Source of the DNA: Cyrtodaria siliqua
Lineage: Eukaryota > Mollusca > Bivalvia > Adapedonta > Hiatellidae
Direction: 5' to 3'
DNA length: 64,000 nucleotides
NCBI GenBank assembly: GCA_037043455.1
Contig: JAWPHD010001146.1
Coordinates: 124,001 to 188,000 of the forward strand
A program made the position numbers and the translations under genes. Of this stretch, positions 1 to 12,700 are shown piece by piece; within the stretch, counting starts at the first letter, position 1, and the number at the start of each line of letters is the position of its first letter. The notes beneath the pieces are model-generated. The model worked only from the letters and a program-made list of their open reading frames with translations, had not been told where the DNA came from and made no database searches.

Positions 1-528
1 GTTACTGTAACAACAAATGAAAAGTTGTGAACAATCATCCGCATAATGACAACAGCCATACATCACCCAATGATATTAAAGGGACATTCCATTTTGGAAT
101 TAGGTGAATCAGGTGGATAAGTTACTCCCAAACCCGCAGCACGAATGTTTTATTTATTAATATCCACGACCTATATGAATTATCAGAATAGAAACTAAGA
201 AAGAGACGAAATAAAGCTTATGTGAATAAAATTGGAAGAACAATTTCTCCGGCGAGAACCCAAAAAATGGCGCAAAAATGGTGAAATAGAAAACATTATT
301 TGCATCTAGGAACCAGGTAAACATCTGTATGAATAAATAGAAACGAATACATCCTAATAGATGACAAAATCATGAGCACCAGAAATATTACAAAATCATA
401 GATCCTGCGAGTCTGATGTTAATAAATTTAAGTTTTTACATGTAAGCTCAAAGCAAATCTTACCTATTTGTGAACAAATCAATATGCCAGTGTACATTGT
501 ACGAACAAATGCACCGTGAAAATTACTC
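1..528. other. Unassigned AT-rich flank
   Basis: No gene or clear element is visible. The only recognisable item is TTAAAGGGACATTCC near 76-90. It resembles the end of the TTAA-flanked element described in the intron of gene copy C, but no partner end was found. Confidence 0.4.
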
Positions 529-1865
529 GTGTCCCCCAATAACTGTGACTATAAAAATAGATTGTTTATAGTCAGTATTATAGTATTGTTAACGGGCGAT
601 TGGAACGCCCGGGTCGGTAATGGGGACAAAAAAATTATATCGTGTGTGATCGATTCGTTGATTTTATTGACAGCGATATGTACTGTTCAGACGTTCCGTT
701 CCAATCGACCGAAAATCTATGGACTCGGTACACAATAACCACCGGATTTATGCACGTCCAATTGCTTACGGCATGCAAACGAACGGTTCGGTAATGACTT
801 TAATCCAGGCTCCTATACTAATGCATGTACTAACGGGTCAAGCGTTATTAATTATCTGTTACTGCGGGAGCATGATTTTAATATATTACACAATTTTAAA
901 GTCGAACCATTTAATGAATGGTCGGACCACGCTCCTATATCATTTGATATTCTAAGTAATACACTTCGCGAAATTGATGATGGTTTCTATGAACGAATGC
1001 GAATACCATGGGAGAATGACCTGCGTGATGACTTTAGGCGTGATCTTATTCGCAACTACCTGCGATTAACACTATTACAAATAATACCAATTCTAATAGC
1101 AAAAATGAAGTCTATTTGTGTATTGACATTTTTACAAATGTTATTAAAAGTGTTGCTGATTCATTATTTTGCAAACATAAGATCATATATAATAAACCAC
1201 ATGTTGAAGATGCTTTATGTATTAACGCTAAACGCACATATGTAAAAGCTATGAATACATATAATATGCATACAAACGATTCTAATAGGGTAAAATGTAT
1301 AGTGAAAAATGTGTATTTATAAAAATATTGTTAAAAAATAGAAACGTCGATATGAACGTATAAAAATGAACAAAATTGAACACCTGCGTCATCGCAAACC
1401 TAGAGATTTCTTTAAGCATTTTCCAAAGAATAAACAATCTTTGCAATGTGATATAAGGTCGCATAACTTTTTTAATTATTTTTCTACTTTAAATATGGAT
1501 CTTCCTGATGTTGTCAATGAAGGTGCGGAGACTTTCTGTAATAATCATGATTTTGACGATAATTATTGTGTTTTTGATGAGCTAGATGCACCAATAACTG
1601 TGCGTGAAATAGAATTCATTATACACAATTTGAAATAAACATTATTTGCAGGTGATCAACTGCTTAACAAATATTTTATAGAAACATCAGATATTCTATA
1701 GATATCTAGTAGATATTTGTAACAGTTTGTTAAATACAGGACTATTCCCAGAGCAATGGATGGAAGGTATTTTAGTCCCGCTATTCAAGAAAAATGATCC
1801 GAGTAACGTTAACAGTTATAGAGGTATTACCCTTGTTAGCTGTTTCTAAAAAATATTAACAAACT
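529..1865 (+). mobile_element. Degraded LINE copy 1 (EN-RT fragment)
   Basis: This is a fragment of a non-LTR retrotransposon ORF2 broken by many frameshifts. An endonuclease motif LLTGDWNARVG is at about 586-624, and NEWSDHAPISFD follows in another frame at about 914-950. The linker and RT start at 1366-1638 contain FDDNYCVFDELDAPITV, which aligns with FDEDYCTYEDIDMPITI of the larger LINE at 20846-25500. RT-like WMEGILVP and SYRGITLVSC are read in shifted frames at about 1758-1850. Homology stops near 1865, before the core polymerase motifs, so the copy is 3'-truncated and dead. It lies just upstream of gene copy A in the same orientation. Confidence 0.85.
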
Positions 1866-2106
1866 GTGTTTGTAATTCAAACACATTTCGCAGTTTTTTT
1901 GACGAAGTGTGCACATGTTTTATAACTAGCATGCATAAATGAGATTTTAAAAGTATGCGTTCGAGGTCGATAACGGAGACTCGTGTATTTCGTTCTTTGT
2001 TAATTGAGTTTACTTATTTTTATGAAATTATAAATAAGTACACATTTACTGCTCGCTGTTAAACAACAATGTAACTCAATGTTCATATTTGATAGTGTAT
2101 TACATA
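1866..2106. other. Spacer between LINE copy 1 and promoter A
   Basis: AT-rich sequence with nothing recognisable. Homology to the upstream regions of the other two gene copies begins only at about 2107. Confidence 0.4.
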
Positions 2107-2278
2107 TAGCTAGTGTATCGTCCACCCAGACTATTGGACAAGAGTAACAGACATGTTCCGTCGCCCGAGGCACAATATAACCGGAAGTATCCCTTGTTTG
2201 CATGTAACGGTTTCTATATAAGCCGCGGTCGTCAGGCATGGCGTTACTTCTCATCTTAGAACGTCAAACACACACAAA
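2107..2278 (+). promoter_or_regulatory. Promoter and noncoding exon 1 of gene copy A
   Basis: The block is conserved with the upstream regions of copies B and C. It contains an ETS-like CCGGAAGT at 2181-2188 and a TATA box TATATAAG at 2215-2222, followed by GCCGCGG. Transcription is predicted to start near 2244. The noncoding exon 1 then ends at 2278, directly before a GTAAGTA donor at 2279. The intron is 257 bp and its acceptor AG is at 2534-2535. The conservation among three copies is seen directly; the start site is inferred from TATA spacing. Confidence 0.75.
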
Positions 2279-2547
2279 GTAAGTATACAGAAGCATATGT
2301 TAAGGTTTAATATAAAAGAGTGAATTAAAATTAACTGGATATAAAACAACAACGTTCATTTTATTTTTTTAGTAAATATAAACATTCTTGTATATAGATG
2401 TTTAAAAGTTAACAGTTCTTGATTTACTCTTTAATTCAATTTAACAATTCTGTGGAGTACGGATAACCAAAACCATTAAGATTTATTTTATACAAGTTAA
2501 TTATGTTTGTCCTAATACATTTATTTTCATTACAGAAGCAATCAACC

Positions 2548-5500
2548 ATGAAGACCTTCGTCGTTGCCGCTGTCGCTATTGCCTGCGTGATCGCCATGGC
2601 TATGGCCAACTATGCCCCATACGGGTACGGAGGGTACGGTGGTGTACAGTCCGGGGGTGGACTCGGCGGTGGACTCGGGGGTGGCTGTAAGTAGAATATA
2701 AATATATACCTTGAGCATTTTGGTGACTATTCGGTGTGTATAAACTTATTTGTGTTTCATGTAGCAGGATATAGAAATACTTTGAAGAGAAACGTGCTAG
2801 CCGCTGTGTGATACTTAGTCGCACAGTTGTTTTCTTATTACTAGAACGTAGTAATAATGGTTACTTCAAGTATACGCACACCTTCTTTCAAATCAGATTT
2901 GGTTTGACTATATTAAGTTTATTGCAAAAAAACACAGAAAAAAAAATGTTATTGACGTGTTTAAGCCAGTAATACATAGCTTTCTCTTAGTATGTCGCCG
3001 GAAGTTCAAAAATATCTTCGACGGAATATTAAACTAAGATTATTCTTGTCAAATTACACAGTTTATAACATAATTTCGATAATTAGTAAGCTGGTGGTGA
3101 GTAGTTATTTTGTGGTGAGGTGAGTAGTGATTTGGTAGTGAGTTGAGTAGTTATTTGGTGGTGAGGTGAGTTGTTATTTGGTGGTGAGGTGAGTTGTTAT
3201 TTGGTGGTGAGGTGAGTAGTTATTGGTGGTGAGGTGAGTAGTTATTTGGTGGTGAGGTGAGTAGTTATTAGTGTTTATCAAATAGCGTTGTTTGTAGCAT
3301 GGTCGGTGACATTTCCGTTGATGAATGCAGAGCATTAAATCGTTTAATTTAGGGTAACTAAAGGGGCGTGGGTATACCGTAATACAACTACCAGATTATG
3401 CAATTTAGAGTACGGTCACTATGACGTCAGAGTGTTACTAAGCACACCATGCTACATCTACATGCTACGCCCATCTCGGTTTTTTAAATAAGCTGACTCG
3501 CTGAGACCAGACTCTATATATTACTTGTACACCGTTTCATAAGGTTATTTAATATATTTTATTTATTACACGTGTAGTAACATCGGATGATGTCATAAAA
3601 TGTTCAGCGATAATATACACGGTGCCCGAGTTTATTGTTTAAACGAGAGTATCGTTCACTGCACGTGCACATGTCCTAATTTAGGTAGAATAAATAAACA
3701 GATGATGTCACGTGATCGGAGGCCACAGATTGTATATGTCGCAGTTTGGTGAATAAATCAAACAACATGACGTTCTATGATAAACAATAATCTTACATGT
3801 ACGTATTTTTTCACATTACGTGGTCCCGCCTTAATTCCATTAATCGATGGAAAAGCTTATATTAGCAGGATTTTATAACGGATATTTAGACAATAAAACA
3901 TGTATAAAATCATTTTTTACCGAAAAAATGCGATAACCTGCAGTTTAAAATTAACTATTAGATGTATTAATTTTACAATATGCTGACATTTTAAGCCAAA
4001 ATTAAGGTATTATTTCATACCCCTGCCAATACCGTTTCGCTTCTTAGAGAAGGGGTTGGGTGGGGTATGAAAGTTAATATTCGGAACACGTAATAATAAA
4101 ATGTTGAACACTCTTTATTCTGCTGGATATGATTCGATTCGATTCATATTTGTTCTCTTCATTTTGCTAATTTTTACATAGAGGATACTTTTTACATTGC
4201 TAATTGCTTCCCATAAACAATATATTCATAAACAATCTATTAAAGCGAGGAAGTTCGTTAATTATCAATAACCTATCATGTGTACATACCGTTACTTTTC
4301 TTGGTTAGCTCTCGTGCTCCTATTTTCTAAAACTTTTCGTTAGATTGTTGTTGTCAGCTAGTAATGAAACAATACTCAATAAAACCACGCATTAGCCGTT
4401 ATGATTTTACTGTTACGTGTCTCATTTTTTTCAATAAAATATCTACCAATAAAATACCAATTTCTATAAAAGTTCATTTCAATGGTGATTAACAGTTATA
4501 TAAAATGCAAACGAATAAGAACAACATTTACCATTGAACATAACCTTATATTTGTAAAAATCATTGAACAAATAAAAAGCGGGACTCATACACTACTATG
4601 TTAAAGATGAAATGGTAAACACGACAAGACAAAGCATTTTCAAGATACACACATCTTCATTATGTTTCGGATAAACATAACGGAAACCACTAGTTTAAAG
4701 CTATTTGGCGACATAGAAATGGTCTCTTCAGAAACAAACGCCTGTAAAACAATTATGATGAGGACAGAATTGTAAAGTAGCATATATAGAGATACGTTAA
4801 AGCTTGTATGGAATGTATAATTTTGCATAATTCCCATTTTTGCATTTTTTGTTTCCATTTAGTGTTGGGTCTTCTCGCCTTGCTGTTCTTGTTGCCCCTG
4901 CTGTTCGGCGGCAGCTTGGGCGGCTTGGGTGGCGGATCCACAGGTACCGGATCAAGCACCATCATCTACGGAAACTTCTCCGCCCCGTAAGTATATAGTT
5001 TATCTGAATGAAAATTGTATTTTTTATATTTAATTGTTTATTTAAGTCTCATCCGAGTACAGTATTATTTACAATAAGACAATACATAAAATATAACTGT
5101 ACTATTCTTGTTATGACCTTTAAAAAACAGAAAATATTATTCAAATTATTAATCAAATTTATCCCACCATTCGTTTTGTTTGTAGAGCCGATACGCATTA
5201 AACGCTGGATAAAGCAACAATCGAAACAGGAAGACACGACAACCATTATCAGCGTCGTTTCTTAACCATATTATATAATAACCTTTATCGTATACAATAC
5301 CCGAATATACTAAAACAATACCCGAATATACTAATACAATACCCGAATATACTAATACAATACCCGAATATACTAATACCCGAATATACTAATACAATAC
5401 CCGAATATACTAATACCCGAATATACTAATACCCGAATATACTAATACAATACCCGAATATACTAATACCCGAATATACTAATACCCGAATATACTAATA

Positions 5501-5871
5501 CAATACCCGAATATACTAATACCCGAATATACTAATACCCGAATATACTAATACAATACCCGAATATACTAATACAATACCCGAATATACTAATACCCGA
5601 ATATACTAATACAATACCCGAATATACTAATACAATACCCGAATATACTAATACCCGAATATACTAATACCCGAATATACTAATACAATACCCGAATATA
5701 CTAATACCCGAATATACTAATACCCGAATATACTAATACAATACCCGAATATACTAATACCCGAATATACTTATACCCGAATATACTAATACCCGAATAT
5801 ACTAATACAAGTACATAACAAAGCATGAGTTTATAACTGTTTTATTTATTTTCAGGACTGGTGGCAAGTAA
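2548..5871 (+). CDS. Gly/Tyr-rich secreted or membrane peptide, copy A (4 exons)
   Basis: Coding exons are 2548-2686, 4863-4986 and 5856-5871 (stop TAA 5869-5871), all with GT/AG borders (GTAAGT donors at 2687 and 4987; acceptors TTTAG and TTCAG). A noncoding exon 1 lies upstream. The spliced product is 92 residues. Residues 1-20 form a signal peptide (MKTF start, Ala/Val/Ile core). Residues 21-46 are Gly/Tyr-rich (NYAPYGYGGYGG, then GGGL repeats). Residues 47-61 are Leu-rich and could be a membrane segment. Residues 62-92 are Gly/Ser/Thr-rich, with an NFS sequon at 84-86 and the C-terminus PTGGK. Copies B and C encode the same protein apart from residues 5 (V here, A there) and 78 (S here, T there). 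Introns carry a minisatellite, a MITE and a 16/21-bp repeat. The composition recalls small shell-matrix or byssal glycine-rich peptides, but I do not recognise the family and the function is unknown. Confidence 0.85.
3088..3276 (+). repeat. GGTGGTGAGGTGAGTAGTTATTT minisatellite in intron 2 of copy A
   Basis: About eight imperfect tandem copies of a unit of about 23 bp rich in GGTG and GAGT are visible by eye. They lie in the 2,176-bp second intron of gene copy A. No coding potential is apparent. Confidence 0.85.
3814..4094 (+). mobile_element. MITE family M1, copy 1
   Basis: A nonautonomous element with short terminal inverted repeats CATTACGTGGTCC and GGAACACGTAAT. Near its right end is an internal hairpin, CATACCCCTGCCAA and then GGGGTTGGGTGGGGTATG. 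The same structure recurs at 25793-26298, 42955-43224 and 58039-58177. It lies in intron 2 of gene copy A. Confidence 0.8.
5297..5811 (+). repeat. CCCGAATATACTAATA minisatellite in intron 3 of copy A
   Basis: About 28 tandem copies of CCCGAATATACTAATA occur in two lengths: 16 bp, and 21 bp with an extra CAATA. Much of the array follows a long-short-short order, giving a higher-order period of 53 bp. It fills most of the 869-bp third intron and ends 40 bp before the last exon. Confidence 0.95.
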
Positions 5872-5974
5872 ATGAGAGAGGACATAGTATTGGACAGGAC
5901 AACACATGTGCCACGTGTTGTCGACGTTTACAACGTTTTGTGCAGTTGTTATATAACTGTTTTAATTTATTTGA

Positions 5975-5980
5975 AATAAA
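5975..5980 (+). promoter_or_regulatory. Polyadenylation signal of gene copy A
   Basis: AATAAA lies 104 bp after the stop codon. The surrounding 3' UTR (GCAGTTGTTAT, then TTATTT) is recognisably shared with copies B and C, where the equivalent TTTATT on the + strand is at 15436-15441 and 41223-41228. Confidence 0.7.
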
Positions 5981-6654
5981 TTATTATTATTACATCAATA
6001 TATATCTTACTTTTCTTTCACAGCCTTATAAAGTGATGCATTTGTTTAGTTAATGTGTATTATTGTTTAAGGCACACAAACACAAAACGTGTATATGGCG
6101 AGAATGCACATCACAGGCCCAGCCTACATCGATCGAAAAATGTGCTGAAATTCAGTCCATTGAACTTATATGGAAAATTCTCAATTCACAAAAGCTTTCA
6201 ACCAATTAGAATCGTGCATAGAAGACATGTCAATAATCATAACTAGGCATAAGGATGCTCAAAACCAAAAAGCAGATTTACCTATTGGGTTTTCTGTTAT
6301 TTTCCTAAATATATACTTGTCATAAAAGCACATGTTTGTGTTTTCCTCTGGATGACATATGGTATAAGGATACATTTCACATGACAAATGGTTCAGATGA
6401 GTAAAAATGACCATCTATAATTAAAAATAACAATTCTCTTTTCATGCCACAAAAACCCGTCAATGAATTGTCTTTTTTGTGGTATGTTCGGTTTTGGGAT
6501 TATGTTTTAAAGCACTAATAAGCACTACCCATCCCTACCCCAGTAGCAAAACATTGAGCAATTGACTGGTCTGGCATCTGAATGACAAAAATAAAATTAA
6601 AAAATGTGATTTAGAGTGGATTTTATTTCTGCCGGAATAAGAAGAGGTCTGATT
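5981..6654. other. Intergenic, nothing recognised
   Basis: AT-rich sequence downstream of gene copy A. I see no ORF with family resemblance and no strong repeat. Confidence 0.4.
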
Positions 6655-6858
6655 TATGATGAGCTATGACGGTAATTTATGATGGTGAGCTATGATGGTG
6701 AGATATGGTGGTGAGTTATGATGGTGAGATATGATGGTGAGATATGATGGTGAGATATGATGGTGAGATATATATGATGGTGATATATGCTGGTGAGAAA
6801 TGATGGTGAGATATGGTGGTTAGTTATGATGGCGAGATATGATGGTGAGTTATTTTTG
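6655..6858 (+). repeat. Small block of the GAGATATGATGGT minisatellite
   Basis: About 14 imperfect copies of the same 13-bp unit that forms the large array at 9762-15096, in the same orientation. A short run in the opposite orientation is at about 9124-9175. Confidence 0.9.
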
Positions 6859-7227
6859 ATCGGGAACCACATGGTGCTATTATTATCGTATGATCCACTT
6901 GTCGCAAGATGACCCTGGTGTTGGGGCTAACTCAGGAAAGAATCAATGACGGTGAATTTACATAGGTTTAATGCAACTTTTAAAATGTGTTAAATATATA
7001 TACAATTATCTAAAAAAAACAAGCGAATACACAGATCAAATATGAAAAGAATGTTCTCATGAACGTTTAAGACGTTCTGGGTATTATCACAAATACTGAA
7101 TGTGTCGACTGACTATATACGACACTAAAGTGTTGTTAAAGTTATAACAATTTTGATGTTCACACGAATTATGATCTAGCGCGATAACTGTGATGCGCGA
7201 GAGCTCATGAATGTGATGATTGCTGAA

Positions 7228-7295
7228 TCCAATGTGTGATTGTCATCAAATGCCTTCTATAAGGGTTGATTGTCATCAAATGCCTTCTATAAGGG
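7228..7295 (+). repeat. 30-bp tandem duplication
   Basis: Two adjacent copies of TGATTGTCATCAAATGCCTT followed by CTATAAGGGT. Confidence 0.85.
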
Positions 7296-7665
7296 TGCAC
7301 CATAGAACCGGTTTAAACCCCCAGTGGCCTACTTTGCCACTGACCGTTCCAAGGCGGTAGCCCTATTGTCAACCCTTCTGTGTTTGTGATGTCCTTTGCA
7401 TTTTTTATTACTTTTGTCTTTTCGTTTGTCTGTTTGCGTGTTTGTTTTTGTGTTTTGTGGTTGACTGTTGTCCTTGAATGCTGCTTTCCCTGTCCGATAT
7501 TTTTATTCTTTTTTGATGACGCGATATAATGATGATTAACCTACACTGAGGTTGTGGATGATGTTCCTCCAGTGAGGATAAGGGGCCAACCTCGTGTCCC
7601 GGGGGTTGTCGATTCTATAACCTGGCCATGTTGCACAGGTACGGGGACCGTCTCCACCGCTCGTA
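7296..7665 (+). mobile_element. Interspersed repeat containing GAACCGGTTTAAAC, unclassified
   Basis: The segment has the successive blocks CATAGAACCGGTTTAAACCC, CACTGACCGTTCCAAGGCGG, a T-rich middle, CCCGGGGGTTGTCGATTC and CTGGCCATGTTGCAC. I recall very similar blocks as abundant interspersed sequence in bivalve genomes, but I cannot assign a class or define its ends. There is no protein-coding content. Confidence 0.4.
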
Positions 7666-7888
7666 ACGTTATATTTTGATTATAGTGTCGAATCACCTAA
7701 AGGGCTTACACACTCTAAAGGCTTACCTCCACTCCGAGGGGCTTATATCCAAACCTGGATGGCTTATCTGCACCGGACGGGTTAGGCTGTAATAATACAT
7801 ACGTTTTAGATGTCGGTTCATAAACCCACCAGTCTTATATAATTATCATTACACCAACAAATCATTATCTAATAATTACAGGTTAATA

Positions 7889-8000
7889 CATGGTGGAGCA
7901 GTGCCTTTCAGCAATAATAGCCCCCGGAGAATGTCAATGACGCGAGGGCCATTATCGTACTTCGGGGCTATTATCGCTGAAAGGCACTGCTCAGCCATGG
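7889..8000. mobile_element. Hairpin element (about 37-bp arms)
   Basis: The left arm 7889-7925 (GCAGTGCCTTTCAGCAATAA, then TAGCCCC) is the near-perfect reverse complement of the right arm 7963-8000. The loop is about 37 bp. It has the size and form of a fold-back MITE. Confidence 0.75.
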
Positions 8001-8159
8001 AATTACCTTTTTATTACATGTCTACCTAATATAAGCTTATTCAATGGGGTGTTTGACAGGACTGATGTTATAAAATCTTAAAAGATCTTAACAATAGTCA
8101 TATTGGCAGAACCCTCTCGATGAACAATGAAAATGATCAAAAACACCTTTTATAGAAAT

Positions 8160-8440
8160 GGTTGTGATACTTGTACCGTTGGATTGAAAATAACATAAAT
8201 AAGAAAATGAGTCATCGTTTATCAAAATCGGTCACATATTTTAAAAGTTATCGACTGCTAATATTTCTAATTTTACCATGTCGAGTCTATGATGACGTCG
8301 GTATTAACGTTGGTGACGTCACCGTTTTCAAACAGCAGGGCCATTATCATTATCGCTTTTTGGCCGTAGGGCCGAAATGTGATAATGAGTCGCGAGACTT
8401 CATAATGCAACATTTTTTATAACAAATGTGTTACTATATT
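8160..8440 (+). repeat. Interspersed fragment shared with 55176-55245
   Basis: TTGGATTGAAAATAACATAA followed by TAAGAAAATGAGT closely matches the sequence at about 55185-55217. CCATTATC and GATAATG repeats at 8340-8390 echo the hairpin at 7889-8000. It is probably part of one old nonautonomous family. Confidence 0.4.
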
Positions 8441-9761
8441 TAGGTAGTCATGTGATAAATATATGCAAGCCGCTCTCTAATTATGATGAGTAGCAATGGA
8501 TGCATATTCTACAACGCCATGTATACGTGTCGAACATTTATACTAGTCACTCATCTTATTGTTAACTAATGCACCTAATAGACAATGTTATCAATTCAAT
8601 CGTGTATTACAATCACTGAGTTATACGCCAACGTTAACTAATGTACCTATTATACAACGTTATCAAATTCATATTGTTTTACAATTAATGATCAATTACA
8701 CTAATTACATATAATAAAGTAACTTCAAAATCATATGCTAGTCTCAAGTTAATGTATGCGAAACATAAAAGCTAACCGGATGTCGTAACCGCCAACCAAG
8801 ATGGCGCCGACCACTGAATACAAATGTACGATAAAAGTTCATAAAATAAATACTGACCACATATTGCCCGTTAATTTCGCCGTTCAACTTCTGCTCCAAA
8901 CAAAGCAACTATCAAGCAATCCCGGCCAAAACTAGAAGACAATGGATTTTATAGCAAACGTTACGCACAAACCATTATTTCCCCCGTTCAGTCCGTGACA
9001 TACATGACAACATGACAATTTGGTTCAACTGAACAATGGATTAGGGTGTAACTAACAGGTGCTTACAAGAGCTATGTACGACCAATACGCTCTACTCATG
9101 ATTATTTTGTGACACCACTTGAGATATATATCACCGTCATATGTCATCATCATATCTCACCATCAAATCTCACATACAACAAAGTATATGTATTAAATTA
9201 AGTTTGTTCTTAGAGTATAATTATCTCCCTTACTATATAGGAAATCGAATTCCATCCTTATTGGCCTGCATTATAGCAATATTGAATAAATAGACCTGCT
9301 ATGCACTACCTTGACAATAAAAACCTCCATTATTGTTGAAAACAATCCCAGAAGTGCCAAATTTTGCACAGAACGCATATTAGTCATCAGGGCCATTTTT
9401 AGCCAGCTACTGTCAGACTCACCCGAACATAAACATCTCAAACGATGTCGCGGTATATTTTGCAAGGTGGTAAATACTACCTATGTTTTTTCCCCAGATT
9501 TTTTTCAGATAGACATTCAGTGCAGAAATATTTTAATTAACCCAAAAGTTAACCTAGTAAATGTCCTAACTGAAATGACTTTTATTTAAAATAACAAAAA
9601 CTATGTGGTCACCAGTGGAAACATCCACACCATTTTGAATGTACATTTACTGCTGCGGGTATCTTATGTCCCATTTCAAAACACAAAACACTTCCTGTAG
9701 TATTTGGATGCATATATTCACTATATCTTGTATATGTAAGAACGAATACATATACTATGAT
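8441..9761. other. Intergenic, no gene recognised
   Basis: AT-rich. Short inverted pieces of the 13-bp minisatellite occur at 9124-9175. A 92-codon ORF at 9311-9589 shows no domain or compositional sign of being real. Confidence 0.4.
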
Positions 9762-12700
9762 ATATGTGAGATTTGATAGGGGAGATATGATAGTGATATA
9801 AGTGAGATATGTGAGATATTCAGGTTATATATGATGGTGAGATATGACGTTGAGCTATGGCGGTGAGATATGATGGTGAGATATGATAGTGAGATGTAAC
9901 GTTGAGATATGGCAGTGAGATATGCGAGATGTGATGGTGAGATATGAAGGTGAGATATGATGGTAAGATATGGTAGTGAGATATGATGGCGCGATATTAT
10001 GGTGAGATATGGTGGTGAAATAGGGTGGTGAGATTTGATGGTAATATATGATGGTGATATATGATGGTGATATATGAAGGTGTGATATGTTGGTTAGATA
10101 TGGTGGTGAGATATGTGAGATATGATAGTGATACATAATGACGAGATATGATGAAGTTATATGTATGGTGGTGAGATATGGTGGTGAGATATGGTGGTTG
10201 GTTGAGATTTGATGGTGAAATATGATCGCGATATATGATGGCGAGATATGGTGCTGAGATATGTTGGTGAGCTGGTGGTGAAATTTGATGGTGAGATAAG
10301 GTGGTGAGATATGGTAATGAGATGTGATGGTGAGATATGGTTGTGAGATATGATGGCGTGATATGAAAGTTTAATATTGTGTTGAAATATGGTGTTGCGA
10401 TATGATGGTGAGCTATGACGTGAGACATGATGGTGAGATATGATGATGACATATGATGGTGTGACATGTTGGTGGAATATGATGGGATGATAATATATGA
10501 TGGTGAGATATGGTGGTGAGATATGATGTTAAGCTATGACGGTAAGACATGATGGTGAGATGTGATGGTGAGATACGACGGTAAAATATGTGAGATAATA
10601 TGATGATATAGGATGGCGAGATATGATGGTGATATATGATGGCGAGTTATGGTGATGAGATACGGTGGTGAGATACGGTGATGATATATGATGGTGATAT
10701 ATAATGGCGATAGTTGATGGTAATATATGATGGAGAAACATGGGGATATAGTGGCGAGATATGGTGGTGAGACATGGGGGGTTGATATATAATTGAGATA
10801 TGGTGGTGTGATAAGGTGGTGAGATATGATGGCGAGATATGCAGGCGAGATATGTTGGTGAGATATGGTGGTGAGATTTGAAGGTGAGATATTGTGGTGA
10901 GATATGTTGGCGAGATATGATGTCGACATATAGTGGTGATATATGGTGGTGAGATATCATGGTGAGATATGGTGATTTGATATTGGTGAAATATGTGAGA
11001 TACGAAGTTGATCTATAATGGCGAGATATGATGTAGATATATAATGGCCAAATATGGTGGTGAGATATGGTGTTGTGATTTGGTGGTGAATGATACTCGC
11101 GATATATGATGGCGAGATAGAGTTGTGAGATATATTGGTGATATATGGTGTCGAGATATGATGGCGAGATATGCATGCGACATATGTTGGTGGGATATGG
11201 TTGTGAGATATGATGGCGAGTTATTGCGGTGAGACATGATGGTGATATATGATGGTGAGATATGATGGTGTGAAATGTTGGTGAGATATGAAGGTGATAT
11301 ATGATGATGAGATGTAATGTTGAGATATGGTGTTGAGATATGACGGTGATATATGTGAGATATGATGGTGATATATCACGATGAGATATGGTAATGAGAT
11401 ACGTTAATGAGATGTTACAGTGGCATATGATGGTGAGATATGAAGGCGAGATATGGTGGTGAGATGTGGTGGTGAGATTATTATAGTGGTTAGATATTGT
11501 GTTGCGATTTGATAGTGAGATACGATGGCGAGATGTGTTGTTGAGATATGATGGTGAGATATGATGGTCATATATGATGTCGAGATATGATGGCGAGATA
11601 TGGTGGCGAGCTATGGTGGCGAGATATGATGGCGATATATGATAGCGAGATATGGTGGCGAGATATGGTGGCGAAATATGATGGCGAGCTATGATGGCGA
11701 GATATGATGGCGAGATATGATGGTGAGATATGATGGTCATATATGGTGATGACATATGATGGTAAGATATGGTGGTGAGATACGGTGTTGAGCTATGGTG
11801 GTGAGATATGATGGTGAAATATGATGGTGAGCTATGATGGTGAGCTATGATGGTGAGATATGATGGTGAGATATGATGGTGAGATATGATGGTCATATAT
11901 GATGGTGAGATATGATGGTGAGATATGATGTTGAAATATGATGGTGAGATATGATGGTGAGATATGATGGTGAGATATGATGGTGAGATATGATGGTGAG
12001 ATGATGGTGAGATGTGGTGGTAAGATATGGTGGTGATTTATGATGGTGAGATATGATGGTCATATATGATGGTGAGATATGATGGTGAGATATGATGGTG
12101 GGTGAGATATGATGGTGAGATATGATGGTCATATATGATGTCGAGATATGATGGCAAGATATGGTGGCGAGATATGGTGGCGAGCTATGATGGCGAGATA
12201 TGATGGCGAGATATGGTGGCGAGATATGGTGGCGAGATATGATGGCGAGCTATGATGGCGAGATATGATGGTGAGATATGATGGTCATATATGGTGATGA
12301 CATATGATGGTAAGATATGGTGGTGAGATATGGTGTTGAGCTATGGTGGTGAGATATGGTGGTGAGATATGATGGTGAAATATGATGGTGAGCTATGATG
12401 GTGAGCTATGATGGTGAGATATGATGGTGAGATATTATGGTGAGTTATGATGGTGGGATATGATGGTGAGATATGATGGTGAGTTATGATGGCGAGATAT
12501 GATGGTCATATATGATGGTGAGATATGGTGGTGAGTTATGATGGTGTGATATGATGGTCATATATGATGGTGAGATATGGTGGTGAGATATGATGGTGAG
12601 ATATGATGGTTAGATATGATGGTGAGATATGATGGTGAGTTATTATGACGATATGTGATGGTGAGTAAAGATGGCGAGATATGATGGCGAGATATGATGG

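Noticed and set aside
2238..2547. Upstream ORF (ATG at 2238) whose stop would overlap the start codon of gene A
   Set aside because: The TATA box at 2215-2222 predicts transcription from about 2244, downstream of that ATG, so it is probably not in the mRNA. The length of exon 1 also differs in copy C.
10529..11896. 455-codon minus-strand ORF and its many overlapping companions (9855-14181)
   Set aside because: They are readings of a 13-bp repeat whose minus strand lacks stops in any frame. The peptide is the same circular repeat in all frames and no start, signal or domain stands out.
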